A DNA stretch of 64,000 bases from Sciurus carolinensis. Its lineage: Eukaryota; Chordata; Mammalia; Rodentia; Sciuridae. The stretch covers positions 11,825,105 to 11,889,104 of the forward strand of contig NC_062232.1 in the NCBI RefSeq assembly GCF_902686445.1. Direction: 5' to 3'. Below, piece by piece: positions 23,525 through 35,045 of the stretch. The position numbers and the translations under genes are program-made. Under the pieces are notes generated by a model. That model was not told the DNA's origin, did not search any database, and worked only from the letters and a program-made list of their open reading frames with translations. Position 1 is the first letter of the stretch. Every line of letters begins with the position of its first letter.

Positions 23525-23641
23525 ATTTTTTTTGTTGTAGATGGACACAATACCTTTTATTTATTCCTTTCATAGGATCAAACCCAGTACCTCACACATG
23601 CAAGGTAAGCACTCTTCCACTGAGCCACAACCCTAGCCCCC
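23525..23641 (-). mobile_element. ID SINE with extended 3' tail
   Basis: Complement of ID ('tcaaacccagtacctcacac', 'tgagccacaaccctagcccc') preceded by the complement of a unique tail, 'gttgtagatggacacaatac', shared with 27641-27767 and 57467-57592. Confidence 0.88.
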
Positions 23642-24089
23642 TAATTTCCTTTCATTTGCTGTTTTTGGCCTGTTTCTCCATATGGGTAGTAGTAAAAGCT
23701 TTGAACCCAGCAGAAAGGTGTTTGTCCTTGTTTTGAGGGGACAATGAAACAGAAGTGCAAGGGAGACCACTCCCACTCCATAGGGTATTCCTAAGAGATC
23801 ATAGTAGGAGTAGAGGAGGAAAAGCTAGCTGAAGTCCTGGGGTTTAGATGCAGGTTTCATCTTGTCTTTGGGAACTTACCAGTAGTTATGCCTATTTGTG
23901 CCCCAATATCTTTGAATAGGAGCACCTAACTTTAGAACAGCAGAGGTGAGCTCATATAACATATATTTTTGTTGTTCTTGTTGTTCAGGTGACTAAATAG
24001 GAATTTTAAGAATTCAAGCATCAGAATAAATACTTTTGTCTATATTCCATTTCTTTGCTTTTTCTATATGATTATGCCATCATTTATTT
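23642..24089. other. No recognisable gene or repeat
   Basis: Unassigned sequence. Confidence 0.5.
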
Positions 24090-24565
24090 TTTTTTATCAT
24101 ATGTCACGTTACCCATCACTTTTGAAACAGCTTTGCAAGGTAACTTGGACATGTTATAAACTGTACATTTTTAAAGTGTACAAGTCAATATGTTTTGACA
24201 TGTATTAACCTATGAAATCATCACCATAATTGAAATAGTAAACATACCCATTACCTCCAAGAATTTTCTCATGTCCCTTTATAATGCCTCCCTCCCACCC
24301 CTTCCTACCCTCATTCCTGACAACCATTGATTTGCTTTCTGACACTACAGATGAGTTTGCATTTTGTAGAATTTCATAGAAATGGAATCATAAAGTACGC
24401 GTACTCTTCTTGTATGACCTCTTTCACTCAGCATATTTATTTTGTTGTGTGTCTCAATAGTTCACTTCTTTTTATTACCAAGTAGTATTCCATTGTATGA
24501 ATATAACACAATTTGCTTACCCATTATTTGCCAATTATTTTTTAATAGTTTCAGAAAATTGTTTA
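24090..24565 (-). mobile_element. Old L1 (L1M-type) fragment
   Basis: 'cctatgaaatcatcaccata', 'ctttctgacactacagatga', 'atagaaatggaatcataaag', 'tagtattccattgtatgaat' in antisense L1M order. Confidence 0.8.
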
Positions 24566-25124
24566 GTAGAGAAATTTTAGTAGCCATGAAATTTTATCTC
24601 TCAGATTTCTATGAGAGAGGACCAATTTAAGCACTTTAAAAAAACAAAACAAAACAAACAAACAAAACAAACAGCAATGGACAAATGATCTGGCAATCAT
24701 GATTAAATAAATTACATACATAAATGTATCACAAAATAAATTGCACTTTTAAAACAATTTTAAGCAAGGACTAACACTGAAATGGCCCTCAGGACATTCT
24801 AAGTGGAGTTCAATTTATTAATAAATATAAGTCAAAATTTACAAAGATAAAATTTTTTTCAACAGAAAGTATTTATTTGCTTAATTCCATTATTTCTGGA
24901 GTTAGAGATCTCCCTAAACTTAGCCAGTCAAAGGAGGCTCTTTGTTTTTCATAACAAAAACTCTAGCTTTATTCTTTTGATCTGCTTCTGTCCCTGTTGG
25001 CTAATGCACAATCAATAGAACTCTACTCTAAAATTTTATTTAACCAGAAAAGTAACAAAATCTCCATGACTTGAAAAAAATATTGAACAGAGAAATATTT
25101 TGTTTGAAATTGATATGATCTAAA
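24566..25124. other. No gene; A-rich tract 24634-24675
   Basis: The A-rich (AAAAC)n tract may be an orphan SINE tail. The rest is unassigned. Confidence 0.45.
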
Positions 25125-26060
25125 TTCTATTATCTATTGCTGTGTAACAAATGACCCCAAAACTTAGAGGCTTAAAATAACAATAAACGATAACAAAGAA
25201 TAAGCAGTTTTAGTACTCAGGAATTCAAGAGTGTCTTGCTGGGTGATTCTGCCTATGGGCCCCTCATGAGTTTACAGTCAAGATGTTGTTATGGGCTATA
25301 GTCTTCATGGCCTGATGGGGGCCACATGTTCCACATCTGTATGAGTTAACTTTTAATCACCATAATAAAATGTCTGAGGCAGGCTACTTATGAAGAGCAG
25401 AGATTTATTTAGCTCACAGTTTTGGAGATTCAAAAGCAAGACACTGGAAATGGCTCAGTTCTGGTGAGGGCACTCTGGGCTGTATTACATCACTGCAGAT
25501 GGCAATAGTGGGAGCATATATGGGAATAAGAGATTATACTCAATACAGGAAGTTAGAACTGGGGAGCCAGCAGTAGGCAGCTCAGGCTTTTATAACCACT
25601 CTCTTGCAAGAACTACCAAGGGGTTGCAGGAGAACTTCCTTAATCCCTTCCAAAGGCAGGGCCCCCAGTGACCAAAGCACCTCACATTAAACCCCACCTC
25701 AAAAATTTCACCACCTCAACACCCTGACACTGAGGACCAAGACTTCAACACAAGGATCCATGGGGGACAAACCAAATCTAATTCATAGTAATTTCCAAGA
25801 TGGATCTCATGAGACTCTTGCCTTATGGACCTCTCCATAGGGTTTTGGAGTACTCGTGGTACAGCTAATTTCTCTTCCCAGCACAGATAATCTAAAAGAG
25901 GAATGTCTCTTATGATCTAGTTCAAAAACTCACACTCTGTCAGTTCCATAATATCCTATTGGCTACCTAGGTTAGCTCTACTTGGTGTAGGGAGAGGACT
26001 ACTAAGGGCACGGATACCAGAGAACACAATCATTGAGAACTATCTTGAAGGCTGGCTACC
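25125..26060 (-). mobile_element. Old LTR-type repeat interrupted by a MaLR LTR
   Basis: Starts 'tattgctgtgtaacaaatga' and 'cttagaggcttaaaataaca', and resumes after the inserted element with 'gatggatctcatgagactc' and 'ctctccatagggttttggag'. Same family as 30035 and 41352. Family not named. Confidence 0.55.
25338..25790 (-). mobile_element. MaLR-type LTR inserted in an older LTR
   Basis: 'tgtatgagttaac' start, 'agagatttatttagctcaca', 'cagggcccccagtgaccaaa', 'caaaccaaatctaattca' end, following the MaLR minus-strand order. It splits the 25.1-26.1 kb repeat. Confidence 0.65.
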
Positions 26061-26065
26061 AAACT

Positions 26066-26164
26066 TTTTTTTCTTTCTTTTTTGATGGTGCTGGGGATTA
26101 AACCCAGGGCCTTGCACATGCTAGGCAAGTATTCTACCAACTGAGCTATAGTCCCAGTCCCCCC
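26066..26164 (-). mobile_element. ID SINE
   Basis: T-rich start, then 'ggtgctggggattaaaccca', 'gcacatgctaggcaagtatt', 'gctatagtcccag'. Confidence 0.9.
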
Positions 26165-26245
26165 AAACTTTCTAATACACGTTTTTTAACAATCTTTTTC
26201 TGACTGCTCCAAGCACCTTCTAAAAACAGATTTATAGTTTAAACC

Positions 26246-26460
26246 AATGGTTCTCAATTACTCTGCCCCAATCAGGTATATTTGGCAATACTTAGAAACA
26301 TTTTGGGGAGAGGATAAGGGTACTGGTATATCTGTGCATCTAGTGGATAGTGGCTAGGGATGACATTAAACATCCTATGATACACAGGGCATTCTTCCTC
26401 CAACAACAAATTATTCAACCCCAAATATCAACAGTGACAAGGCTAAGAAACCCTGCAATA
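26246..26460 (+). mobile_element. hAT-type nonautonomous DNA transposon
   Basis: 'aatggttctcaattactctg', 'ttggcaatacttagaaacat', 'gcatctagtggatagtggct', 'aacatcctatgatacacagg', 'gctaagaaaccctg'. Inverted relative to 15802-16005. Confidence 0.75.
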
Positions 26461-27379
26461 AACTGTTAAAATCTGCTAGAAGGTTAAATATTTTTCCCTT
26501 ATAAATCCTTCAATATATCACATAAACATTGCTTTTCATTTTCAGTCAAATATAATCAGATTAAGCAAAATCGAGTTATAACAGTGCAAGATCAAATTGC
26601 AGGTGCACAGACAAAAGGGAGTGGGGAAGAGAAATGTGTGTGGCTAAGGAATACACATGTACCCCTCCTTAGAAGAAGAGTGGGGGTTAACGGGTCTCCC
26701 TTTCTTGTGATGTACTTGCTGAATTCGCAAAAGCAGTACCACGTTATTGCTATGTCATTAAGAACACCTTGCCAACAACTAGAAACAGCATTACCTGAAT
26801 GACACTGTGAATTCTGTAAAAATCAATCTGGGATTTTAAAGACAAGCAGAAGAATGAGAAGGTGAATTCAATAGAATTTTATTGACAGCTTGTAGCTTAT
26901 AGAGCTTTTCCTATAAACCTTGACAAGTCTTTGCATCAGAGGTCTATTTGAGCACCCAGAAGAGGCTAAGATACCAAATTTATAACAGGGTAGCTGGTTC
27001 TGCTGGAGACTGATCTCCTTCAAAAGTGCTTAGAAGCAGAGAAGGAGTGATTATTAAGCAGACCGTCCCACTTGGGAACAGCCTCAGGACACCTTGTTCC
27101 CTCCAATAATTAGAGATATAAAGAAGATCAGTCTGAACTCTAATTGTCCTTGAACAAGCCATGCAGAACTACACTGGCTTCTGTGCAATGTTCAGAGACT
27201 GAGACAACCAGCAAAAGTCAGATTAGACCAGACCTCCTGAGTGCCTCTAGCTGGGATAAGGGTGACAGTTCTTCAAAAACCAAAAGAATGTCAATATATC
27301 TTTGCATTGAAAGTTCCATTTATTGAATATATATGCCTACATTTGTAGTCTCGTTTTAGAAAATACGATTAAGAAGTAA
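26461..27379. other. No recognisable gene or repeat
   Basis: Unassigned sequence. Short open frames at 26584-27326 have no family match. Confidence 0.5.
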
Positions 27380-27540
27380 CTATGAGTGGAATGAGACAGA
27401 CATCAGTACCCTATGTAAATGTATGATAACATGAATGGTGTGATTCTACATCATGTACAACCATAGAAACGAAAAGTTGTAACCCATTTGTGTACAATGA
27501 ATCAAAATAATGCAGTCTGTAAAAATAAACATAAAACAAA
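27380..27540 (+). mobile_element. L1 3'-end fragment
   Basis: 'ggaatgagacagacatcagt', 'accctatgtaaatgtatgat', 'ttgtgtacaatgaatcaaaa', A-rich end. Complement of the 18650-18868 copy. Confidence 0.75.
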
Positions 27541-27640
27541 GAAGTAACTATGAAATGATTTTCTCCCTTCCATATGGGAAGCCATGTGAAGTGCTGGGAG
27601 GGGAGAAATAAAAGAATGTCTAGAAATTAGGGAACCCATG

Positions 27641-27767
27641 TGTTGGGGTCATGGCTCAGTGGTATAGCACTCACGTAGCATGCATAGGACCCTGGGTTCT
27701 ATCCTCAGCACCACATAAAAATAAAAGTATTGTGTCTACCTACAACTAATAAATAAATAAATAAATT
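27641..27767 (+). mobile_element. ID SINE with extended 3' tail
   Basis: ID body 'ggggtcatggctcagtggta', 'cctgggttctatcctcagca', then 'gtattgtgtctacctacaac' and an (AAAT)n tail. Confidence 0.92.
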
Positions 27768-27822
27768 AGGGGACCCACAAGTAGAAGGAATCATTATCTT
27801 ATTCCCCAGTTTGGCATCTGTT

Positions 27823-27909
27823 TGGGCAGCAGAGAAGAGAGAAAGATGGGGAAGGGAGGAGGAGAGAAAGGAGAAAAAAGAAAAAAGAGGATAGAGAGAT
27901 TTCAAAAAC

Positions 27910-27940
<31 letters not shown>

Positions 27941-27957
27941 GAGAGAGAGAGAGAGAA
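27823..27957. repeat. Purine tract with (GA)n microsatellite
   Basis: Almost pure G/A for over 100 bp, ending in GA repeats at 27910-27957. Confidence 0.9.
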
Positions 27958-27989
27958 ATGTTAACTTCTATGGAAACAGGATCTTGACA

Positions 27990-29060
27990 GTATCACTAGG
28001 CTGAAATAGAAGTGTCAGCAGGATTGGGGCCCTTTTGGGGGCTCCAGAGGATGATCTTTGTCTCTTCCAGCTTTTGATGGCTGCCTGCCTCTTGGTCTTA
28101 TCACTCCAACCTATGCCTCTGTGGTTACACTGCTTTCTCCTCTTCTGCCTGTCAACTCTCCCTCTACCTCTCTCTCATAAGGACACATGTATAAGCTCAT
28201 GGTCCAACAAATGACAGAGACAGGAGACAGGAAGCAAACCTTGGGTCAGCAAGCTTTCCTTTATTCTGCATTGAAGTCAATCCATCAGGCATGGGAGTGC
28301 TCATTTTGTGGGTATTAAGATGGCCCCTGGGTTACAGAAGGAGTCTGGGTTTTATAGTTTACAATGAGGGTGAATTCATCATTGGAGACTGCGACTGTAC
28401 AGTTTGGACAGTCAGGGACCTAGTTGTGCAGGTTAAAAACTTAACTCAGAAAGGCAGTGGTAAAAAGGTTGAAACTCATTGTCACTGTGAAAAGCTCACA
28501 ACTCGGTGTTCACTGCTTATCTTCCTTCCTCTGGGACCCATCATTACCTAGTTTTACTATTTGCTTTTCTCCTTCCAGGACTCATCTGCAATGGGGAAGG
28601 GTAAAATTCCTGGGTCCAGTGTTTTAGTATTTGCCTCCTTCCTTCAAAATCCACTGGAGTTGGGAAGAAGTAAATGTTTGCTTTTGGTGGAGATGCTGGG
28701 GATGGACCTGGGAAGAGATGAAAGTTTGCTTTTCCCCTCAGGGTCCATTGTTATTGGGAAAGGATATATTGGGAGAGGTTTAATGTTTGGCCAATTTCCC
28801 CTCCCTTCTCCCAAGCCACACTGTCCCTCCATTTTTCTTGGGAAACTTTCTTGTAGGAATATTATTTTCCATAACCCTTCAACATGGAATAGCATTTAGT
28901 GCCCACCCTGCCAATTCTGGGTAATCTCCCCATCTCGAGATGCTTAGCTTAATCTTATCTGCAAAGGTCCTGTTTTCACATAAGGTAACATATACAGGTT
29001 CTAGGGATTAGAACCTGATATACTTGGGGGGCAATTCTTCAGCTTCCCATACCCATATCT
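27990..29060 (-). mobile_element. MLT1-type LTR interrupted by an ERV LTR
   Basis: Left part: 'tctcttccagcttttgatgg', 'ctctctcataaggacac'. Right part: 'gtaatctccccatctcgaga', 'tctgcaaaggtcctgttttc', 'ggttctagggattagaacct', all in MLT1 minus-strand order. The two parts join across 28190-28881. Confidence 0.75.
28190..28881 (-). mobile_element. ERV LTR inserted in MLT1
   Basis: 692-bp insert flanked by acatg on both sides (28185-28189 and 28882-28886). On the minus strand it starts TGAAGGG, has TATAAAA (complement near 28351) and AATAAA (complement near 28260) and ends in TA, a one-base change from the usual CA. About 690 bp is long for a MaLR LTR and fits another ERV class. Confidence 0.65.
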
Positions 29061-29141
29061 TGTTCTACCTTTCCCTAGTCCTCTAGAATTCGACTCTACA
29101 CTCTTTTTTTACACACACACTCCCACACATAAACACATGCA

Positions 29142-29218
29142 CTTCTCTCTTTCTCTCTTTCTCTCTTTCTCTCTTTCTCTCTCTCTCTCTTTCTCTGTCT
29201 CCTCCTCTTCTCTTTCTC
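29142..29218. repeat. (CTTT/CT)n microsatellite
   Basis: Pyrimidine-only stretch of CT and CTTT units, after a short AC-rich run (29111-29130). Confidence 0.9.
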
Positions 29219-30034
29219 AACAAAGGTTGATGACCCAAATCCTTACTAATTTCAAACTTTAGCCTGGAGGGTTCCACTGCAGCAGGAGAGGACTATGTTT
29301 GCATTCCACCTGTAATGCTGGTGCTGGTGTTTCTTAGTGTAGGTTTTTGCAGACCATCTAATGCAGCAAAGGAAAAGAAGAAAAACAAGGGAGAAAGCTA
29401 ACTTTCCATATGGAATGAAGTTGAGTACTCTTATTTTACTATGTGCAGAAATCACATGGTATAGTCAAGAAGCTGTTATAATAATAATATGAATAATAAC
29501 TACAGAAGTACCTTATCAGAGGGGAGGCTAATGATTTCTAATACCCAAAGGTAAACCTTGGTTGGTTATTTTGGACTTGAAGTTTATAAGCCAAAAATAT
29601 AAATGCTTCCCAAAAGTTCAGGAGATGTTGACTTTTCTTCCCCTCATACCTAGGAGACCTAAAGTCTCAGTCAATAAAGAAAGGGCTCATTATGAAACTT
29701 TTACTTTCAAAGGCTGAAAATTAAATGAGTACTGTTTATCTGAGGCTTAATCTCTGCACATTTCCTGTGGCTCTTCAGCTTTGGTTAAGACTTTTGACTG
29801 TCTAATGAGTATCATTAGATATGGAATTGGTATATCCAGTCAGAGGAGCAACACTTCCTGAAGTCAGTGTGCTTTAGAGGTATAAAAAAGGCTTTAAAAA
29901 AACAGCTATATACAAAGGAGGAGATATTTATTTCAGGAAAAAAATGATTAAAACTAAAAGAGATCTGAGATATATAGTAAGTTCATTCAGTTTACAGATG
30001 AGGAAAACTGAGGCCCATAAAGATAATGAGGCGT
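29219..30034. other. No recognisable gene or repeat
   Basis: Unassigned sequence. Confidence 0.5.
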
Positions 30035-30470
30035 ATCAGTCAGCTATTGCTGCATAACAAACAACCACAGATTCTTAGAAGCTTTTGACAATAAGCTTGT
30101 ATTCAGCTGATGTATCTCTGGGCTTAGCTAGGGTTTGGCTGATCTAAGTTTTTGTACTAGGGCACTTTTGCATTTTAGGTCTTTTAAGTTGCTCCACCTA
30201 ACTCTCAGCTTCCTTGAATCAGTGGGCCAACTGGAGTAGGTTTCTCTTATCAAGGTGGCAGAGGTTCAAGAAAAAAGTGGCTCTTCACAAGACCTTTTAA
30301 AGCCTCTATCTGGAGTTGAAGCACTGTTACTTCTGCCCACATGTCATTGACGAGAGTAAGTCACATGACCAGACCACAAATCAAGGGGCAGGGAAATACT
30401 CTCTGCCTGCAGTGAGACCCTGCCAAGAATATGGATTGGAGATGGGTTGAAGAATTAGGGACAATAATTT
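30035..30470 (-). mobile_element. Old LTR-type repeat
   Basis: 'cagctattgctgcataacaa' start, 'tgggcttagctagggtttgg', 'cacaagaccttttaaagcct', 'atgaccagaccacaaatcaa'. Same family as 25125 and 41352. Confidence 0.6.
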
Positions 30471-32725
30471 AACCATCCCTACAAAATTTACCTAAGGTCA
30501 AAAAACTGTGTAATGGCCCATTTGGGTCACTAAAATTAAGGGCTCTTAACTCCCCCATCTGGGGCTTTTCTTGATAACCAGGTAGACACTCAATAGAACC
30601 AACAATATATATTTAAAATATCTCTTGGACAAATGTCATAATGTCATAATCACTATGACAACACTGAACAATTAGCTGCATTTATATTGTCTGGACTTAC
30701 TGTTTTTCATCTTTCTAATTATTAAAAAATCATTCATAGCTTACTGTAATCATTATCTGCAAAAGCATATGACACAATGATGCATTTTAAACTTAGTACA
30801 GTTTTCATTTGTTGTCAACCCAAGTTCCTCTAACCTGTGGGTACTAAAGTAGTCACATCAAAAAGAAAAGTTCAGATTTCACTGGTTTTACAAAATCTTT
30901 CTGCTGCCTCTTGGGAAACTTCCCATCTTATTCTCCATGAATCTGCATTTAGTTCTGCTCATCACCACAGCTAATGCTTCTGGAGAGTTCTGGATATCCC
31001 AGGGGCCTCAAAACTGTGACCCCTCAAGTCATCAACACAACAGTATATTCCCTGCAGCCTTCATTTACTGTCCTCAGCAGAGCTATAGTACAATACCGCT
31101 TTTGACCTGTGTATTTAGAATTTCTCAAGAAATTGAGTTTCTTGTTTTTTCTTGTTTGCATGTCTCTCCAGAAAGCTCAGATGCCGAGTCAGAGACCTAT
31201 ATTCAAAAGGCTATTTTTGACTCTTCTCCAGGTACTAGAGCAAATTTCCTCTTCCTTCAGCCAAGTATGCTTAGGGGAATCAGTTTATAGACATAAATTC
31301 ATTAGATGTATTTGAATCAAAGTTTAGGCCTGAATTAAGACTGTATTGATATATTTTGTTTGGAGGATGAACTCTTAGATCAACTTTAAAAAATGTAGCC
31401 CAAAGTAGAATTCAACAAAGGAGTGAATCATTCATTTCCATTAGGCAACAGAAATTAATGATGAGTAGCTGATTTTAGTGACATGCTTGGTAGTTCTAAT
31501 ATTTTTCCCTGTTAGAAAGGATTACTTGAGAATTTTTAAATGATTTCTAAAATGTAATTTATAGGAAACTTTTCAGTTTCATGAGGCATAACTAAGTTGA
31601 ATTGGAACGTGGCAAACCCATTTAAATTTGTTGAGAATCTATTTAGAAACAAAGTCTTCTGCTAAATGTTTCCCAATTTCAACCTTCCTTTTCAGTTGAG
31701 AAATCAGTACCTTCCTTCCCTTTGACTAGAAAAACAAATGCTTTCTTCCTTTGGTACTACTTTGCAAGGGAGGATCTTTGAGCCCTTCTCAAGCATTTTA
31801 AACCAAGAGCAAACATGGACATTTCAAGTGACCCATCTGAGACTAATATGTCCCAATGCTTAACTGGAATATTACTATATTTGCCAACCAAAGAGATAAA
31901 AAAAAGTGTTTTTATTTTGTAAACATAAAATTATATTCTATTACATTTTTTTTCAAACTTTTTTTTTCAAAATTTTTTTTCTTTGCCTTCTAGGTATTTC
32001 GATTCACTCTTATAGAAAAGCACTGCCCTCTGATCATTGCTACAATTTCTGTCTTCCTAGGCTTTACTAGTGATATATTTACTGTCTCCACCTCACCCAT
32101 ATTTACTTGGGCCTTACCATTTGAATGGAGTTGGTTCCAGTTACCCAAATGTCATTTATTTTGCTGAAGATTTTCTCTGTCCATTGAAGCTCGCTCTATT
32201 CATGCACATGGCAAGCCAAAAGTTTTAAGAAATTAAAATCCCCCTGGGAGCAGTCTTTAATATCAGATAAGAGTTGGCATATAAATACCCCAACTCCCTT
32301 GCCTGTTCAGTAAAAATTTTCAGGTATGTGTTCTACTCCTACTCCTGGAGTTTCCCAGTGGGACTGAGCTACAGTTGCCTGCAGTGGAAACTTGCTTGAT
32401 AATATAGTCTTTATTGACTCTTGACCTTCCTGCTACTGTACTCCTCATATCTTCCAGAACTTCCTGAATTCTCATGAATAAATTATTTACAGTCAAATCC
32501 ATGTCTCCAGGTTATTTAAGAATGACATGTTTACAAATTTTAAAATTTTATGTGAATTATTTTCTAAATGGATAGTAGGTTGTTAGGAGACAAATAAATA
32601 TTTAATAAGTTATTTGAACCTTACATAATAAATTGAATTGTTAGATATTTCTTTTGGCCTAGGGATTCCATGCAATAATTAGAGGTACAGCATGCTGTGA
32701 ACTGAGAAAATCCCAGAACCTATAC
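30471..32725. other. No recognisable gene or repeat
   Basis: Unassigned AT-rich sequence. A 117-codon open frame (30937-31290) overlaps a second frame and has no family match. T-rich runs lie at 31945-31985. Confidence 0.5.
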
Positions 32726-32870
32726 TTAGCTATTAACTAGGTAAATAATCTATCTAATTGAACTAGTTAATTAAAATGGAAATTTATTAAAATATTTGTT
32801 ATTTTAACAAATATTTAGCTATTAACTAGGTAATTAAAATTGAAATTTATTAAAAATATTTATTACATGC
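32726..32870. repeat. Imperfect 89-bp AT-rich direct duplication
   Basis: 'ttagctattaactaggtaa' starts at 32726 and again at 32815, each followed by 'ttaaaat(g/t)gaaatttatta'. The second copy lacks about 24 bp. Confidence 0.85.
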
Positions 32871-33355
32871 TACTTAGTATTAGTCTACTTCTTAGAAAAT
32901 CTCAGGGTCTTTGTGTGCCTACCTTGAAAGCACCAAAGTTTCTATCTCAAGGTTACAGACCTTCCATGATCTCCCTCAATGTACTTTTCAAGCTTATTGT
33001 TCTATCATCATGTGGCTAAACCAAAACATTCACCACCCCCAGAGCATAGCTTGCCCTCTCTCGAATCTTCATCGTCCCAGTGAACCCCTTTTTAAATCTA
33101 TGGTGTCCTCTCGATTCTTCGAGAATCTTCAAAGTCCAAAGTAAATTCTGTTTCTTACATCCAAGATGTTTGCCCCTTTTCTCTGTTAGCTGTGATTTCT
33201 CATGCTTAGGAACTCTTTATATTTTCATATAATTCGCAAGGGCTGTTGCCTCATATTTCTTCTTATTTTTTTCTCCCCTCTGCAGTGGAAAGTTCCTATA
33301 TGATAAGGATCATTACTTATGCATGTTCACATGCAGTCAATGTTACTATCATGCG
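32871..33355. other. No recognisable gene; weak L2-like resemblance
   Basis: Segment 32920-33140 has the pyrimidine-rich character of an old LINE fragment but I cannot assign it. Confidence 0.35.
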
Positions 33356-33359
33356 TGAG

Positions 33360-33525
33360 TCAGTGGATTGCATGGGTGAATGGAAGGAGGGGTGCATAGA
33401 AAAGTGAGTAGCTAGATAACAAATTGATGGATGGGTGGAAAAATGGACACATGGATGGAGGATGAATGAATAATAAATGGATGGATAAATGAAAAAGTAC
33501 ATGGATGAGTAAGTGGACGTGTGAA
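33360..33525. repeat. Degenerate (TGGA)n minisatellite
   Basis: Interrupted TGGA/TGAA units ('atggatgggtgg', 'atggatggagg', 'atggatggataaatg') over about 165 bp. Confidence 0.85.
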
Positions 33526-33979
33526 GAAATGTAATAGCTGTTTAAAATCTCATTTCCCCTAATATTTTAGTCCCTCATAGGCATAAATTACCCAAAGGTC
33601 ACATTCAATTAATAATCATCTTACCATTTCATGCCTTATTAGAACTATAACATCCCTTTTCATCATATCACAAATTAGAACAAAATTTCTCCTACTCACC
33701 AGTAAGATTTATTTCTCCCAGTCAAATTTACATATCAGCCTACTTATCAAGTAATTTGATTTGTCTGTCCAAAAAAGTATACCGATGATGACATATATTA
33801 TTATATAATGCAATTTATATTATTAGTCACATAAATGCAGTGTGGTTGTAGAGAAAAACAAACCTTTCCATAAAAGATGGGTAATAGCTAATTTTATACA
33901 AATACGTTTGACAAGACTATAATGGAGCTGACTGAATGTAAGTGTCAAATTTAACAATGATCTTAGGAAAGGGAACCAC
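33526..33979. other. No recognisable gene or repeat
   Basis: Unassigned AT-rich sequence. Confidence 0.5.
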
Positions 33980-34107
33980 TGTTTATTGAGTATTGCTATG
34001 TGTCATTTAATTCTCACAACTATGTTGTGAGTTACAGATTATTATTCCTATTTTATAAATGATTAAAGAGAAATATAAGAGGTCATGAATCTTGCCAAGG
34101 TCACACA
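33980..34107 (-). repeat. MIR
   Basis: 'gtttattgagtattgctatg', 'ttaattctcacaactatgtt', 'ttgccaaggtcacac'. Confidence 0.82.
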
Positions 34108-34189
<82 letters not shown>

Positions 34190-34284
34190 TGTGTGTTTTA
34201 AATACATAAACATTTATATGTATATTTATATATATTTATATATATATAAATATATATATTTATATATATATAAATATATATAAA
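34108..34284. repeat. Compound (CT)n(AT)n(GT)n microsatellite with AT palindrome
   Basis: CT units to 34128, AT units to 34152, GT units to 34196, then an AT-rich block of repeated tatatttata/tatataaata segments to 34284 that can fold on itself. Confidence 0.95.
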
Positions 34285-34309
34285 CCAGGATCAACAGTTG
34301 CACTATTGT

Positions 34310-35045
34310 CACCAATTTAACATAGTTTAAACTCAAGCTCTTTCTGCCTTACCATGTGGGGACGCATATGTAGACACCAACCAGCAACAAAAAACAGGAA
34401 GTACTGGGGGCTCCGAGCATAATACTCCAAAGTATGGTCCTTTGGCATTCTGAATCCTTCAAACTGAAGGATGTTACAAGGCTTTAGGAGCAAACTCTCT
34501 TTATGACCTTCCCCTGCCCTTTTTTCTCCTGGTCCTTTTCTCCCCCAAGACAGGCCATAGACACCAGAATTTCTCTTCCCCAAGACAGATCATAGAAATG
34601 AGAACATCCTTCTCCCAAAGACAGCCATAAAAACTAGAAATATTACTTTAATCTTTCTCTTTGTGTAGGAGCTGGCCATGAAGAAATTCTCTGACTTACC
34701 TTGTCTGATAGTAGGTCATAAGACCCTCATTCCATAAGGGGTCCTGCCTTGTACCTAGGAGGAAGGAATTACCACAAAGATAGGCCAAGAAGAATCAAAG
34801 CAGGTAGGTTTCCTCTGTTACTATTAAGACATGTCCTTTTGTCCCAGCATATTTCTACCTGTCTGTCCTTTATTCACGGAATCTATACACACAAATAGAC
34901 AGTTTTCCCTGGGTCTTTGGGTCTTTGTTTCTGAGGCCTCCTGTAAACAGTAAAACGTTGATTGAATTAATTTGTTGTACTTTTCTCTTGTTAATCTGTC
35001 TTTCATTTCTAAGAGTGTCAGCTGCAACTCTTATGATGGCATATC
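34310..35045 (+). mobile_element. ERV LTR-like element with triplicated motif
   Basis: The end 'ctcttgttaatctgtctttc' resembles class I ERV LTR 3' ends. At 34536-34645 a roughly 36-bp unit with core 'cc(c/a)aagacag..catag/aaa' recurs three times. Family and boundaries uncertain. Confidence 0.5.

Noticed and set aside
30937..31290. 117-codon open frame
   Set aside because: Overlaps another open frame in a different phase and resembles no known protein.
34092..34283. Tyr/Ile/Val/Cys-rich small ORF
   Set aside because: Pure translation of AT and GT microsatellite blocks.
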